This document shows, piece by piece, positions 1 through 7,216 of a stretch of 25,944 nt of DNA. The notes beneath the pieces are model-generated. The model was not told where the DNA came from. It searched no databases and saw only the letters and a program-made list of their open reading frames with translations. Source of the DNA: a virus; IMG/VR virus record IMGVR_UViG_3300015199_000019, positions 1 through 25,944 of that record, one strand, 5' to 3'. A program made the translations under genes and the position numbers. Each line of letters begins with the position of its first letter. Positions within the stretch are counted from its first letter, which is position 1.

Positions 1-14
1 CCACGCTACCGGGA

Positions 15-503
15 TCAGATGTTTTTCCATAGCTTCCCCCGCAGCACTTGTCCGATCAGCGTCCCATGAACCCCATACATCTTGCCAATCGCCTTTTGCG
101 TCATTTGCCCTCTTAGCGCACGGATCGCCCGCACCCGCTCTGCGGTAAGCTTGGCCGACCCGTTCCGCTCGCCATAAATGGTGGACTGCACTCGCCGTCC
201 TTTCGTCCGCATGTCACTGACATTATCGAGTGGCGTGCCGACAAATAAGTGTGCTGGATTCACACATTCCGGAATGTCGCACCGGTGACAAACGTAATGG
301 CCAAGCGGCACGTCACCGTTGAACGCCAGGAACGACGCGCGATGTGCGCCCATAGCCCGCCCGCGATAATTGATAACGCCGTAGTTTCGGCTCGACGCGC
401 TACCTGACCGGAATGTGCCCTCCCATAGCCAACAACCACACCAAGGAACGGGCGTGCTTCGTCGTTCTATTTTCAGCGCAAGTTCAGGAATTTTTGCCTT
501 CAC
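15..503 (-). CDS. HNH endonuclease (HNH_3 type) with C-terminal helix-turn-helix
   Basis: This encodes 162 residues if it starts at the GTG at 503. That GTG overlaps the TGA of the upstream gene (GTGA) and has GGGAG 4 bases ahead. Seen: a CWLWEG opening typical of phage HNH_3 proteins, then GHYVCHRCDIPECVNPAHLF, which carries the paired cysteines and the HNH-type histidine and asparagine. A C-terminal segment, AIGKMYGVHGTLIGQVLRGK, looks like the DNA-reading helix-turn-helix found at the end of free-standing homing nucleases. The family nicks or cuts DNA. The role here could be homing or recombination, and the sequence does not decide. It is the last gene of the leftward operon inside this window. 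Confidence 0.85.
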   Translation of the reverse strand: MKAKIPELALKIERRSTPVPWCGCWLWEGTFRSGSASSRNYGVINYRGRAMGAHRASFLAFNGDVPLGHYVCHRCDIPECVNPAHLFVGTPLDNVSDMRTKGRRVQSTIYGERNGSAKLTAERVRAIRALRGQMTQKAIGKMYGVHGTLIGQVLRGKLWKNI

Positions 504-1258
504 GGCGCTCCCGCTCCTTCCTTGAGTGCAGCGCGGCAACGGCGTAACACATCAACGCGCACGATCATCGTGTCCTCGTTAGCGACTTCGGCCCGCTGGA
601 CCCATACGTTGAGATCGCGCATCAGTTCTTTATGCACTCCGGTAGTAGCTGCATTACCTTGGGCGGCCTTATCCCAAACGACGTGTCCAGTACGAACAAC
701 CGTCGGCTCTGGCGATTTCCAGCCTTCCTCGGTACTCTGTACGGCCTGCTCGGGGGCGGCAAGGGCGGGGACACGGCCCGACCCATTGCAGTCCGGACAG
801 GTCATGCTCTTGTCAAGCCACGGATCGCCGCTGCCCGGATTGACTATCGACTCCCCGAGGCCATCACAAATTGGGCAGACCACTGATGATTCGACCGCGA
901 GGCAGTACCTGAACATTGCCAGTGCCTGATCTGCGGTAAACAAGTTAGTTCCTACGGGCCAGCCCTTGTCGTACCCTCGAGCGTCCTTGCCGCGTCCATC
1001 GAAGCTAATCCCGCAGTCGGGGTGGAAATCCTCGGGCAGCTTCCATGCGAGGAACTTATCAACCGCTTTCCGCAGCCCATCCTCTCGCGCTGGCGCATCG
1101 GCTTCGGCTTCTAGCTCGGCAGCGAGGGCTTCAAGGAGACTAGCCGCGTTCTCTAATGTCCAATCGCCAGCGCTCGCTGAGGGCTTGCCATCGACGTATT
1201 CAGGAGCGGTCATGTCGCGCAACTCATCGGCTATTTGGCGCGCCTCGGTTGGCGTCAT
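500..1258 (-). CDS. Hypothetical protein with DnaJ-type zinc motifs
   Basis: The chosen start is the ATG at 1258, which overlaps the upstream stop as ATGA and gives 252 residues. An open frame extends upstream to 1495 but lies over the neighbouring gene. Residues 40-55 form a charged helix (LLEALAAELEAEAD). Two CxxCxGxG elements, CPICDGLG (about 128-135) and CPDCNGSG (about 154-161), match the zinc-binding repeats of the DnaJ central domain, but there is no J domain. Proteins with such a zinc module are common in phage early operons and their function is unknown. It may be a chaperone-like or nucleic-acid-binding accessory protein; that is inference. Confidence 0.75.
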   Translation of the reverse strand: MTPTEARQIADELRDMTAPEYVDGKPSASAGDWTLENAASLLEALAAELEAEADAPAREDGLRKAVDKFLAWKLPEDFHPDCGISFDGRGKDARGYDKGWPVGTNLFTADQALAMFRYCLAVESSVVCPICDGLGESIVNPGSGDPWLDKSMTCPDCNGSGRVPALAAPEQAVQSTEEGWKSPEPTVVRTGHVVWDKAAQGNAATTGVHKELMRDLNVWVQRAEVANEDTMIVRVDVLRRCRAALKEGAGAP

Positions 1259-1677
1259 TTGGTTTCCCCTTGTGCTGCGAATTTGTCTGGAACGTCCTGC
1301 ACCTGTTCGACAGTCCCATCGGACCAGAAGCGAAGGTGCGCGATGTAGAGACAATTGAGTCCAACTCCGCGCTCGGCGTCGAGCTCGCGTACGAATAGGT
1401 AGCCCCCTCCTTCGATAATACCCGCCCATCGCTCGAACAGCACCGTCCTCGGCTTCGGAGTCATGACGATGTCGTAGGGGCTTGGCCCTGAACAATGTAG
1501 TCGGCCATCGACGTATCGAGTGATGATTTTGCCATCCGGGTCAGTAAAAATTAACTGTTGGCTCGGCGTCGCATGTGGAAGGTGTTGTTCAAACCGCAAC
1601 GGCATGTTTTCGCGTGTCTGCACCGGCTCGCCACGTTTGGCGGCTTCTAGATCAAATGGTGTGCTATCGCTCATCAT
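1255..1677 (-). CDS. Hypothetical phage early protein
   Basis: This encodes 140 residues, with two adjacent ATG codons at 1677 and 1674. It overlaps the genes on both sides by 4 bases (ATGA at 1255-1258 and 1674-1677), so it is embedded in the coupled leftward operon. Near the N-terminus it has FDLEAAKRGEPVQTR, an element I associate with small accessory proteins of many temperate phages. The middle of the protein is rich in beta-prone and aromatic residues, with no catalytic motif that I recognise. The existence of the gene is well supported by its overlaps, but its function is unknown. Confidence 0.7.
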   Translation of the reverse strand: MMSDSTPFDLEAAKRGEPVQTRENMPLRFEQHLPHATPSQQLIFTDPDGKIITRYVDGRLHCSGPSPYDIVMTPKPRTVLFERWAGIIEGGGYLFVRELDAERGVGLNCLYIAHLRFWSDGTVEQVQDVPDKFAAQGETK

Positions 1678-1871
1678 TGCCCTTCCAACATGGTGAGCGA
1701 TAGCAGGCGCTGCGCCTCGGCAAGCTCTACGGTTAGGGCGTCGCGCTCGGCTGCGAGGGATTGGAGCATGTCGGCGGCGAAATATCTCGTATCGTTATCC
1801 CTGTAGCAACGGAGTTCATTAGCCGCGCGCGTCACTTCCTCCGTGCTTACCCTCGGCATGTTGTCGCTCAT
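1674..1871 (-). CDS. Small helical hypothetical protein
   Basis: This 65-residue protein starts at the ATG at 1871, which overlaps the upstream stop (ATGA at 1868-1871). The C-terminal half (SLAAERDALTVELAEAQRLL) is a regular charged and leucine-rich helix, likely a short coiled coil that could mediate dimerisation. There is no signal peptide, membrane segment or cysteine pair. The overlaps at both ends argue that it is real. Function cannot be assigned. Confidence 0.65.
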   Translation of the reverse strand: MSDNMPRVSTEEVTRAANELRCYRDNDTRYFAADMLQSLAAERDALTVELAEAQRLLSLTMLEGQ

Positions 1872-2110
1872 GGCGTCATCGGGATAAGTACGATTTCATA
1901 GCCGCGCTTGGCCCACGCTTTCCAATCCGGTCCGTAGGGCATGTGCGCTCCCATCTCCATACATTTACGCTTTGCTTCGTCCTCGGTCTTGCTCATGGTT
2001 TCGTAAATCATCGACCCGCCCGGAGTGAATACACAGTAGCTATGCCCCCTCGGCGCTCTCGGCATACCATCCCTCGCTTCCATGATTGCGGCTGAGTTAT
2101 TTCCCGTCAC
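1868..2110 (-). CDS. Small hypothetical protein, GTG start
   Basis: The open frame runs far upstream, but the supported start is the GTG at 2110. It overlaps the HNH gene stop as GTGA and has a near-perfect AAGGAGG site 4-5 bases ahead, giving 80 residues. The body contains HSYCVFTPGGSMIYETMSKT followed by an acidic and basic helix and WKAWAKRGYEIVLIPM. This alternation of short strands and a helix suggests a small alpha/beta domain. An internal ATG at 2083 is a weaker alternative start. Function unknown. Confidence 0.65.
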   Translation of the reverse strand: MTGNNSAAIMEARDGMPRAPRGHSYCVFTPGGSMIYETMSKTEDEAKRKCMEMGAHMPYGPDWKAWAKRGYEIVLIPMTP

Positions 2111-2586
2111 GCCGCCTCCTTGGCCATGGCATGAACTTCCCGATGGTGTGACGGGCACAACCACACCACGTCTAGCGGTCTTGAATAGTCGGGATGGTGC
2201 GCTTGTGGCTTTCGATCGCACTCCGGCACCGCACAGATGGGCCATGGTTTCAGCTTCCCGTCGCGAATTGCATTGCCGACGATATGGCTGGCTTGGCGTC
2301 GCAGCGGATGTGTCTGGGCCCATTTGTCGGCAGAACGACGATGTGACGCCTTGCCGGCAACGGTTGCCATGTACGCCTGTCGCGCCGCAACGCGGTTGGT
2401 CGCGTTAGCGCGCGATTTATCGAACGCCCGGTAATACTCCGCTCGACTGGCCCGATTTGACCGTACGTCAATTCGAGCGCAGTTTTTGCACTTGCCGAGC
2501 AAACCATCACCCATCCGCGGGTGTGCGTAAAAGTCAATGCGCGGCTTTGCGACGCCGCACTTGAAGCATGTTTTTAAGGTCGTCAT
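2107..2586 (-). CDS. HNH endonuclease with N-terminal zinc finger
   Basis: This encodes 159 residues. The N-terminus has CFKCGVAKPRIDFY followed by KCKNC, a two-CxxC zinc finger with the spacing usual in phage HNH proteins. The C-terminus has CAVPECDRKPQAHHPDYSRP and then VVWLCPSHHREVH, which supplies the HH pair and the second zinc-binding half of an HNH/beta-beta-alpha metal nuclease. It lies 7 bases downstream of ssb and overlaps the next gene by GTGA. The position next to SSB, the exonuclease and RecT makes a recombination or replication role plausible, but homing cannot be excluded. Confidence 0.85.
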   Translation of the reverse strand: MTTLKTCFKCGVAKPRIDFYAHPRMGDGLLGKCKNCARIDVRSNRASRAEYYRAFDKSRANATNRVAARQAYMATVAGKASHRRSADKWAQTHPLRRQASHIVGNAIRDGKLKPWPICAVPECDRKPQAHHPDYSRPLDVVWLCPSHHREVHAMAKEAA

Positions 2587-2593
2587 GCTCGAC

Positions 2594-3052
2594 CTAGTTA
2601 AAAGGTACGTCGGACGCTAGGTCGTCTGCGTGCTGCTTGTCGCTGGCCCGCGTCGGCGGCAGTCCCGCAGCCGGTCGTGACGCCTCGCGCGCCTCGCCAC
2701 CGTCGGCGTCGCGCGGCTTCGAGTCCAACATCTGCATGTTTTGCCCTTGCAGCTCGGTCGTGTACATCGTGACGCCGTCTTTGTTTTCCCACTTGCGCGT
2801 TTTCCAGCGCCCGCTGACGTAGACCTTGGCGCCTTTCTTCAAATACTCGGATGCGATCTCGGCCAGCTTGCCGAAGAACACCACGCGCACCCATTCGACA
2901 GCTTCTTTTCTTTCCCCGGTCGCCTTGTCGGTCCACTGCGAGCCGACGGCGATACTGATATTCGCCACCGCCTCGCCGCTGGCCATGTACTTTGTTTCGA
3001 CGTCCTGGCCAAGCCGGCCAATGAATTGGCATAAATTTAGGTCGTTCGACAT
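2594..3052 (-). CDS. ssb: Single-stranded DNA-binding protein
   Basis: This 152-residue protein matches bacterial-type SSB in length and layout. An OB fold occupies residues 1-110 (CQFIGRLGQDVETKY, then EWVRVVFFGKLAEIASEYLK, then KGAKVYVSGRWKTRKW). A flexible Gly/Ala/Arg/Asp linker follows, and the acidic tip DDLASDVPFN closely resembles the DDIPF tail through which SSB recruits partner proteins. It coats single-stranded DNA during replication and strand annealing. It sits downstream of recT and the exonuclease in the same operon, so it probably serves that recombination set as well as phage replication. Confidence 0.95.
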   Translation of the reverse strand: MSNDLNLCQFIGRLGQDVETKYMASGEAVANISIAVGSQWTDKATGERKEAVEWVRVVFFGKLAEIASEYLKKGAKVYVSGRWKTRKWENKDGVTMYTTELQGQNMQMLDSKPRDADGGEAREASRPAAGLPPTRASDKQHADDLASDVPFN

Positions 3053-3146
3053 TTGCCGCTCCTGTCTGGATAAAAAGGTGAGCTACTCGCAACCCCGCCG
3101 GCTTGGCCAGCCACGGCACTGTGCGGATCAGCTTTCGCCCGTCGTT

Positions 3147-3848
3147 CTACGCGCGCTTCTGCGACAAACCTTCCGTGGCCACCGCTTTGACGCCTGGAAT
3201 CTTCATTGCACCGTGCTCGAGCCGCGCCCGACCGTTCAAGTACGTCAGGTTTGCGCTGATGCACTCAATCGGCGCCTCGCCGGTCGCGACCGCTAGCGCG
3301 AGATCCACGAGGCTGACCAACTCGGCGCTCCATGTGACGCGGTGGCTCGTCGACTGCTCGGACTTCGGCACGCCGATGGGGATAACCGGCGCCGCGACCA
3401 TCTGCGACGCCTCTACGAGCGCCGTCGCCGCTTCCGGTGCTGATTCCCTCAGTGATTCGGCCTGCGCTTCCAACGCGGCCCTGGTGCGCGCCGCCTCCTC
3501 GTTGGCAAGCCGCTGCGCCTCGGCGCGCTTCTGCGCTTCGACGCGGTCATAGCCAAGAATCTTTTGCGTCCAGATTGCCTCAGCGCGCTCGAGAAACTCG
3601 GTTGCCGGCCGGTATTGGTCCATGACTGACTTCTTGGCCGCGTCGAGCGGCCCGGTAAGTGCCTTGCGCTTGACGTCGACCACCTTTTTCAGTGACTTCA
3701 CGGCCGACAGGTCTTTGTCGGCAAGCACGCGCAGCTCGGGACAGTCGATGTCGAAGCCTTCCGCGGCCTCGATCAGTGCGGTCGCATCCTTGGCGAACGT
3801 CGCGTCGACGGCTGGCAGTTGGATCCACGGGACAAGTGCTTCGCTCAT
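3147..3848 (-). CDS. Coiled-coil protein of the RecT/SSB recombination module
   Basis: This encodes 233 residues from the ATG at 3848, which overlaps the exonuclease stop (ATGA) and has AAGGAG about 7 bases ahead. The N-terminal two thirds form a long charged helix rich in Ala, Glu, Lys and Arg (for example EAQKRAEAQRLANEEAART), likely a coiled coil. The C-terminus carries a conserved-looking small domain ending in LNGRARLEHGAMKIPGVKAV. Proteins with this layout lie next to recT and ssb in many temperate phages (DUF1351-like, by memory only). A structural or loading role in recombination is inference. The 94 bases between it and ssb hold nothing I can support. Confidence 0.7.
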   Translation of the reverse strand: MSEALVPWIQLPAVDATFAKDATALIEAAEGFDIDCPELRVLADKDLSAVKSLKKVVDVKRKALTGPLDAAKKSVMDQYRPATEFLERAEAIWTQKILGYDRVEAQKRAEAQRLANEEAARTRAALEAQAESLRESAPEAATALVEASQMVAAPVIPIGVPKSEQSTSHRVTWSAELVSLVDLALAVATGEAPIECISANLTYLNGRARLEHGAMKIPGVKAVATEGLSQKRA

Positions 3849-4429
3849 TTTAGTGCTCCTTTTAACTGGTACACGCGGAGAATCGCCATCCAATCGGTGA
3901 TGTCCTTGTGGTCCTTGTGCTCGATAAGTTGCGCGATCGAGCCGTCGCGCTGGCAGTACAGGCAGCCGCGGCGCGTGGCCGGCGATGCGCCGATGCCAAC
4001 GTGATACCCGGCCGTCTGAATTTGATGCGTGAGTTTCGGCGCCGTCGTGGTCTTCCAGTCGATTTCCCACTCCTCGAGACCGATGGTCCCGAACCAGTCG
4101 TCGCATCCAGCGTACCCGAGCAACGAGCCAAATCGGCGCTCCGAGTACAGTGTGACGGCCGTATCCTCGACCAGCCGCCACCACTTGAGCCACGACTCGA
4201 ACAACGGCCGCACTTCGGCGTGCAGACTGTCGACGTTAAGTTTGCTGTCAAGGTAGAGCTCGATCGCCCGGTGCACCGCGGTGCCGATCTGCGCGCGTCG
4301 CATTAGGATGTGCTCGGGGATCCCGGCGTACAGGCCGGGAAACGTGTCGCCAAGGATTTGCGTCACGCTCGGCACGATGCGCCCGTTAATGCGGTACTCG
4401 TGCCGTTCCTCGTTAAATTCGACGTTCAT
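3845..4429 (-). CDS. PD-(D/E)XK exonuclease, RecB/Cas4-like, partner of RecT
   Basis: This encodes 194 residues. The motifs of the RecB-like nuclease superfamily appear in order: GTAVHRAIE (about 49-57, the motif I histidine), YAGCDDW (about 106-112, the metal-binding aspartate), EIDWKTT (about 122-128, the D/E-x-K catalytic element) and QIQTAGYH (about 136-143, the QxxxY motif). The family degrades duplex ends to make single strands for annealing. Its stop overlaps the coiled-coil gene, and its start overlaps recT, which lies directly upstream. This is the layout of a lambda Red or RecET-type pair, so it is most likely the phage recombination exonuclease. Confidence 0.85.
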   Translation of the reverse strand: MNVEFNEERHEYRINGRIVPSVTQILGDTFPGLYAGIPEHILMRRAQIGTAVHRAIELYLDSKLNVDSLHAEVRPLFESWLKWWRLVEDTAVTLYSERRFGSLLGYAGCDDWFGTIGLEEWEIDWKTTTAPKLTHQIQTAGYHVGIGASPATRRGCLYCQRDGSIAQLIEHKDHKDITDWMAILRVYQLKGALK

Positions 4430-5265
4430 GTCTTCGCCCAGGTCAACGCCGTGTTGATTTGTGACTTGGGCATCGACTCGATCGGAAAGCCAAAATTCTT
4501 GTGGAATGCGTCGTCGCTCTTAGCGTGCGCTGCCATCGTCGCGCGCAACGTCTTGAGCATCCCGTTGGTGGCAACGGGCTCGTCGCTGGCTGGCGCGGTC
4601 TTGACGGGTCCAAGCACTTCGCCGGTTTCTGTGTCGACGTCCAGTGTCGGCGCGGATTTCGGTGCCTCGCGCTGCGTCTCGGCGGGCATGAATTCGTTGA
4701 CCGGCTTGCCGTCGACCACTATGGCCATGGCCGATGCCTCGACGATGCGGACGGCCTCGTCCTCGTCGTAGATGCCGGCGAAGCCGAAGGCAACGCGCGA
4801 GCACTGGATCAGGGCTTTGTGTCGCAGCATCCGCGACGGGTGCGATGCCCATGGTGGTGTAGCGCGCTTTACTTCATTGAAACGCTCGCGCACCCTGGTC
4901 GGATGCTCACGGTCCTTGCGGTAGATGACACACTCGATCCACGCTGGCACGCCGGTTTTTGCGTCCTCCGGCCCGTCAACGAAGTCGATGCCATTCATCT
5001 GTGGGTGCTCATTGATGATGCGACACCAGCCGTCCACGCTTACCACCGGCACCACGCCGCCTCGGTCGGGGAAGGCGAAGATTTCTTTGGTAAACGGATT
5101 CAGTTTGTACTGGTCGGCCACGATCATCAGCGCCATCATCTGAACGTCCGTAACTGGCGCGCCGGACACCTTGAACGCTGTCGCCTTTAGCGTGTTGGAC
5201 AACTCCGCTTGATCGACGCCATACCGCTCCGCGAACCGAAGCGCGATATTTTTGCTGTCAGCCAT
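4426..5265 (-). CDS. recT: RecT-family single-strand annealing protein
   Basis: The start taken is the ATG at 5265 (GGAG 8 bases ahead), giving 279 residues. The frame continues upstream over the next gene but has no better start. The conserved RecT core is visible: a helical N-terminus, then YKLNPFTKEIFAFPDRGG, VVPVVSVDGWCRIINEHPQM, and later SRMLRHKALIQCSRVAFGF. These match RecT/Bet-like annealases that pair complementary strands exposed by the exonuclease. The C-terminal 80 residues are Pro/Ala/Asp-rich, variable and probably disordered. It overlaps the exonuclease by 4 bases and the endonuclease VII-like gene by 8, forming a compact recombination cassette. Confidence 0.93.
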   Translation of the reverse strand: MADSKNIALRFAERYGVDQAELSNTLKATAFKVSGAPVTDVQMMALMIVADQYKLNPFTKEIFAFPDRGGVVPVVSVDGWCRIINEHPQMNGIDFVDGPEDAKTGVPAWIECVIYRKDREHPTRVRERFNEVKRATPPWASHPSRMLRHKALIQCSRVAFGFAGIYDEDEAVRIVEASAMAIVVDGKPVNEFMPAETQREAPKSAPTLDVDTETGEVLGPVKTAPASDEPVATNGMLKTLRATMAAHAKSDDAFHKNFGFPIESMPKSQINTALTWAKT

Positions 5266-5719
5266 GATGTGACTCCAAGTAGGCGATGGCCTTGCGAAGC
5301 AGCGTGGGGTCATCGTTCATCAAGCCCACGCCACGATTACACTTGTCACACAAAATCCCGCGGTTCTTGCCGGTGTTATGGCAGTGATCGACCGGCAGGC
5401 GTTTTCCACTTTTGTTGGCAATCGCCCCGCAGATGGCACAACCACCGCCCTGCTTGTTCAACAACTCGACATAACAACTCGGCGTCATCCGATACCGTCG
5501 TTTCAATTCCGCTTTCCGCGAGGCCCGAGCTTGTACTACCTTCCCGGCTGGCGATCGTTGATATGCCCTGTCAGCCGCCTTCGCCTTCGGCGTTTGGCGG
5601 TACAGGCGCTTTTGCGCTAGGCGTTTTGGTCGCCGACCGTGCTCGTTTTGATAGCACTGGCGACAAAACCCGAGCGCCTCGTACTTACGCTCTGGGTGAC
5701 AAGTAGCCATGCGGTTCAT
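5258..5719 (-). CDS. T4 endonuclease VII-like HNH nuclease, left-arm copy
   Basis: This encodes 153 residues from the ATG at 5719, with AGAGGAA about 5 bases ahead; an alternative ATG lies at 5710. The N-terminus has an extra zinc finger (CHPERKYEALGFCRQC). The C-terminal half is the recombination endonuclease VII domain: KQGGGCAICGA, then PVDHCHNTGKNRGILCDKCN, followed by GLMNDDPTLLRKAIAYLE. The family resolves branched DNA such as Holliday junctions. It lies directly upstream of recT, which fits a junction-resolving role. A second gene with the same core occurs at 13062-13451. Confidence 0.88.
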   Translation of the reverse strand: MNRMATCHPERKYEALGFCRQCYQNEHGRRPKRLAQKRLYRQTPKAKAADRAYQRSPAGKVVQARASRKAELKRRYRMTPSCYVELLNKQGGGCAICGAIANKSGKRLPVDHCHNTGKNRGILCDKCNRGVGLMNDDPTLLRKAIAYLESHHG

Positions 5720-5835
5720 GATTTCCTCTTGGTCCGAAAATGTTGACCGACCGAACGTCGGACTGCGGTGCGCTGCGCTGGCGTAGTGCACTTGCGAAGT
5801 TTCCAACGCAGCATCACAAATTTAAGTAGGCCCAT
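5716..5835 (-). CDS. Small basic hypothetical protein
   Basis: This is a possible 39-residue product starting at the ATG at 5835. Its stop overlaps the endonuclease VII-like start (ATGA at 5716-5719). Its start overlaps the previous stop as TGATG, so it fits the coupled operon exactly. It begins MGLLKFVMLRWKLRKC, a short amphipathic or hydrophobic stretch followed by a very basic tail ending in RTKRKS. The ribosome binding site is weak, so translation would rely on coupling. Function unknown, and the gene is only moderately certain because of its size. Confidence 0.5.
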   Translation of the reverse strand: MGLLKFVMLRWKLRKCTTPAQRTAVRRSVGQHFRTKRKS

Positions 5836-6053
5836 CACGCCGCTCGCGCTACGGTCAGCGTTGGCACGTCGCGCACCTTGCGAACGTCGCGCTGCATCAT
5901 TCGCCACTTGCTGCCGAGGTAGCCGACCGCGGCGACCCACTTGCGCCGGTTCTCACATACCTGGGTGTGGCTCATGCCTTCCAAGTACGGGTAGACTTCC
6001 CGCGACCAACGGCGATAGTCGACGGACGGGCTCTTGCCTCTGCGTACGTTCAT
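5835..6053 (-). CDS. Small basic hypothetical protein
   Basis: This encodes 72 residues from the ATG at 6053. GGGAG lies 6 bases upstream, and the start overlaps the previous gene as TGATG. A TTG one codon earlier is less well spaced. The product is basic with many aromatic residues (DYRRWSREVYPYLEGM, then NRRKWVAAVGYLGSKWRMM), which suggests nucleic-acid binding without proving it. No family recognised. Overlaps on both sides support it as a real gene. Confidence 0.6.
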   Translation of the reverse strand: MNVRRGKSPSVDYRRWSREVYPYLEGMSHTQVCENRRKWVAAVGYLGSKWRMMQRDVRKVRDVPTLTVARAA

Positions 6054-6328
6054 CAATATCTCCCTTGGAATTCGGCGTTCAAACTTCTCGCTTCGGTCGC
6101 GTTGAATGCGTCGATCTCCGGCTGGTACGGGTCCGTCACCGAGTAATCCTCGGGCTCGGGGTGAAACTCACAGCCACGCGACTTGAGCCGATGCGGAAAC
6201 GGGAGACCGTCACACTGACAAGGACGGCGCGTTGCCGGTGCGTGCTTGCTCACCGCCTCGAGCGGGGTCTTGGCGGCGAAGCGAAGTTGCGACGCTGCCG
6301 CGCTGGCGAGAATAGTGTGCAGGTCCAT
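6053..6328 (-). CDS. Hypothetical early protein with a Cys/His cluster
   Basis: This encodes 91 residues from the ATG at 6328. That ATG overlaps the upstream TAA as TAATG and has GGAGG 7 bases ahead; another ATG at 6334 is too close to the ribosome site. The centre holds CQCDGLPFPHRLKSRGCEFH, a Cys-x-Cys / His / Cys-x2-His cluster that could bind one zinc. Similar clusters recur in small proteins of proteobacterial temperate phages. It is the second gene of the leftward operon. Function unknown. Confidence 0.65.
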   Translation of the reverse strand: MDLHTILASAAASQLRFAAKTPLEAVSKHAPATRRPCQCDGLPFPHRLKSRGCEFHPEPEDYSVTDPYQPEIDAFNATEARSLNAEFQGRY

Positions 6329-6702
6329 TACCATGCCTCCGTGGTGTAGGCGCCCGCGGCCAGAATCGGCGGCGCGTCGGGCGGGTCGTCGGTGATTTCG
6401 GCGATGCGGTCGAGTGTCGGAGGCGCGCTCAGACTGGCCACGCGGGCCGCTATGGCATTGGCGCGCTGCGCCCGGCCCCAAGGCGTCACCACGACGCGCG
6501 CGGCCAACGGCGAGCGTTCCATGCCCAACTGACGCAGAGCTGCGGACACGTCGGCCGAGCGGTTGAGTCCGTTGAGTGTCCACTCGACATCGAGTGCGTC
6601 GATCACGCTGATCTGTGAGCGAATGATCTGGCCGTCAAGCACGAGATCGAATCGCGTGTAATTTCCATCGTGGAGCGCGTTGCTACGAATGGCTATTTGC
6701 AT
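6328..6702 (-). CDS. First gene of the leftward early operon, hypothetical
   Basis: The start is the ATG at 6702, which follows a strong GAGGAGG site 5 bases away, giving 124 residues. The frame runs to 6744, but that upstream ATG lies almost on the predicted transcription start. The product begins MQIAIRSNALHDGNYTRFDL and reads as a small beta-rich N-terminal domain followed by an Ala/Arg helical region and a Pro-rich tail. It is in the position of lambda N but has no N-like arginine-rich start, so I do not call it an antiterminator. Function unknown. Confidence 0.65.
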   Translation of the reverse strand: MQIAIRSNALHDGNYTRFDLVLDGQIIRSQISVIDALDVEWTLNGLNRSADVSAALRQLGMERSPLAARVVVTPWGRAQRANAIAARVASLSAPPTLDRIAEITDDPPDAPPILAAGAYTTEAW

Positions 6703-6748
6703 CAAATCCTCCTCGTACGATTGTTGAAAAACGCGGAAGCACAATCAC

Positions 6749-6777
6749 AGAGTACTCCACGCTTGGAGCGTTGTCAA
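6749..6777 (-). promoter_or_regulatory. Leftward early promoter PL
   Basis: On the minus strand a consensus TTGACA (6777-6772) is followed after 17 bases by TACTCT (6754-6749). The start site would be near 6742, about 40 bases ahead of the first gene. The -35 box is shared with the distal operator, and the proximal operator fills the spacer, so repressor binding should block polymerase directly. The spacing and mirror match to the rightward promoter make this convincing even though the -10 box is weak. Confidence 0.75.
6755..6768. promoter_or_regulatory. Operator, PL proximal
   Basis: A 14-bp near-perfect palindrome reads CTCCACGCTTGGAG on the plus strand, lying in the -35/-10 spacer of PL. 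It shares the CTCCRC-NN-GTGGRG form with the three other sites near PL and PR. Confidence 0.72.
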
Positions 6778-6790
6778 CCCATATGTGGAG
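6777..6790. promoter_or_regulatory. Operator, PL distal
   Basis: The 14-bp site ACCCATATGTGGAG reads CTCCACATATGGGT on the minus strand. It abuts and overlaps by one base the PL -35 box. It matches the distal site of PR in 12 of 14 positions. Confidence 0.7.
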
Positions 6791-6800
6791 TGCGAGAGAC

Positions 6801-6831
6801 AAATAAAAGCCGCCAGGTCGAAACCGGCGGC
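6801..6831 (-). terminator. Intrinsic terminator after the lipoprotein gene
   Basis: On the minus strand a GCCGCC/GGCGGC stem (6831-6826 with 6814-6809) can be extended inward by two GC pairs with a one-base bulge. It is followed directly by TTTTATTT. It closes the repressor-lipoprotein transcript just before the PL operators. Confidence 0.8.
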
Positions 6832-6848
6832 CAATCAGGATGTTGGGG

Positions 6849-7166
6849 TCAGTCGTCTCGGCACGTAGTCAAACTGCCCACCGGCGTGCAAGTCATGCTT
6901 CGGCGTGGCGTTGCTGGCTCGGTGTGGCGCACCGCAGCAAGATACTGCTTCAGCTTGAGAACGAAGCAGGCGCCCTTAACGCGATCGGCGTTCGCCTCCT
7001 CGAGCGAAGTGGCCTTGCACGCGTCTAGGGCGTAGGCCATGGCGTACTCGATCAACGGATCGGGGGTAGCACTGGCCGCGGGAGTGGCTGGCGCTCGCTC
7101 GCGCGGTGCTGGACCGGCGCATCCCACGATTAATGCGGCCATGAACAGGATGGCTATACGACGCAT
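6849..7166 (-). CDS. Small lipoprotein co-transcribed with the repressor
   Basis: This encodes 105 residues, with AGAGGTG 6 bases before the ATG at 7166. The N-terminus is a lipoprotein signal: MRRIAILFMAALIVGCAG with a basic start, a hydrophobic core and the lipobox L-I-V-G-C (the cysteine at residue 16). A Pro/Ala/Thr-rich linker follows, then a small domain with three more cysteines that could form disulfides in the periplasm. It is the only gene between the repressor and the terminator, the position of rexAB in lambda, so it should be expressed in lysogens. This suggests a lysogenic-conversion or superinfection-exclusion role, by inference. Alternatively it could be a spanin-like lipoprotein, but its place in the immunity operon argues against lysis. 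Confidence 0.75.
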   Translation of the reverse strand: MRRIAILFMAALIVGCAGPAPRERAPATPAASATPDPLIEYAMAYALDACKATSLEEANADRVKGACFVLKLKQYLAAVRHTEPATPRRSMTCTPVGSLTTCRDD

Positions 7167-7216
7167 AGCGTCACCTCTTGTCTTTGGTGGACCGGCGCAG
7201 TCGTTTCGGTGGCTGG

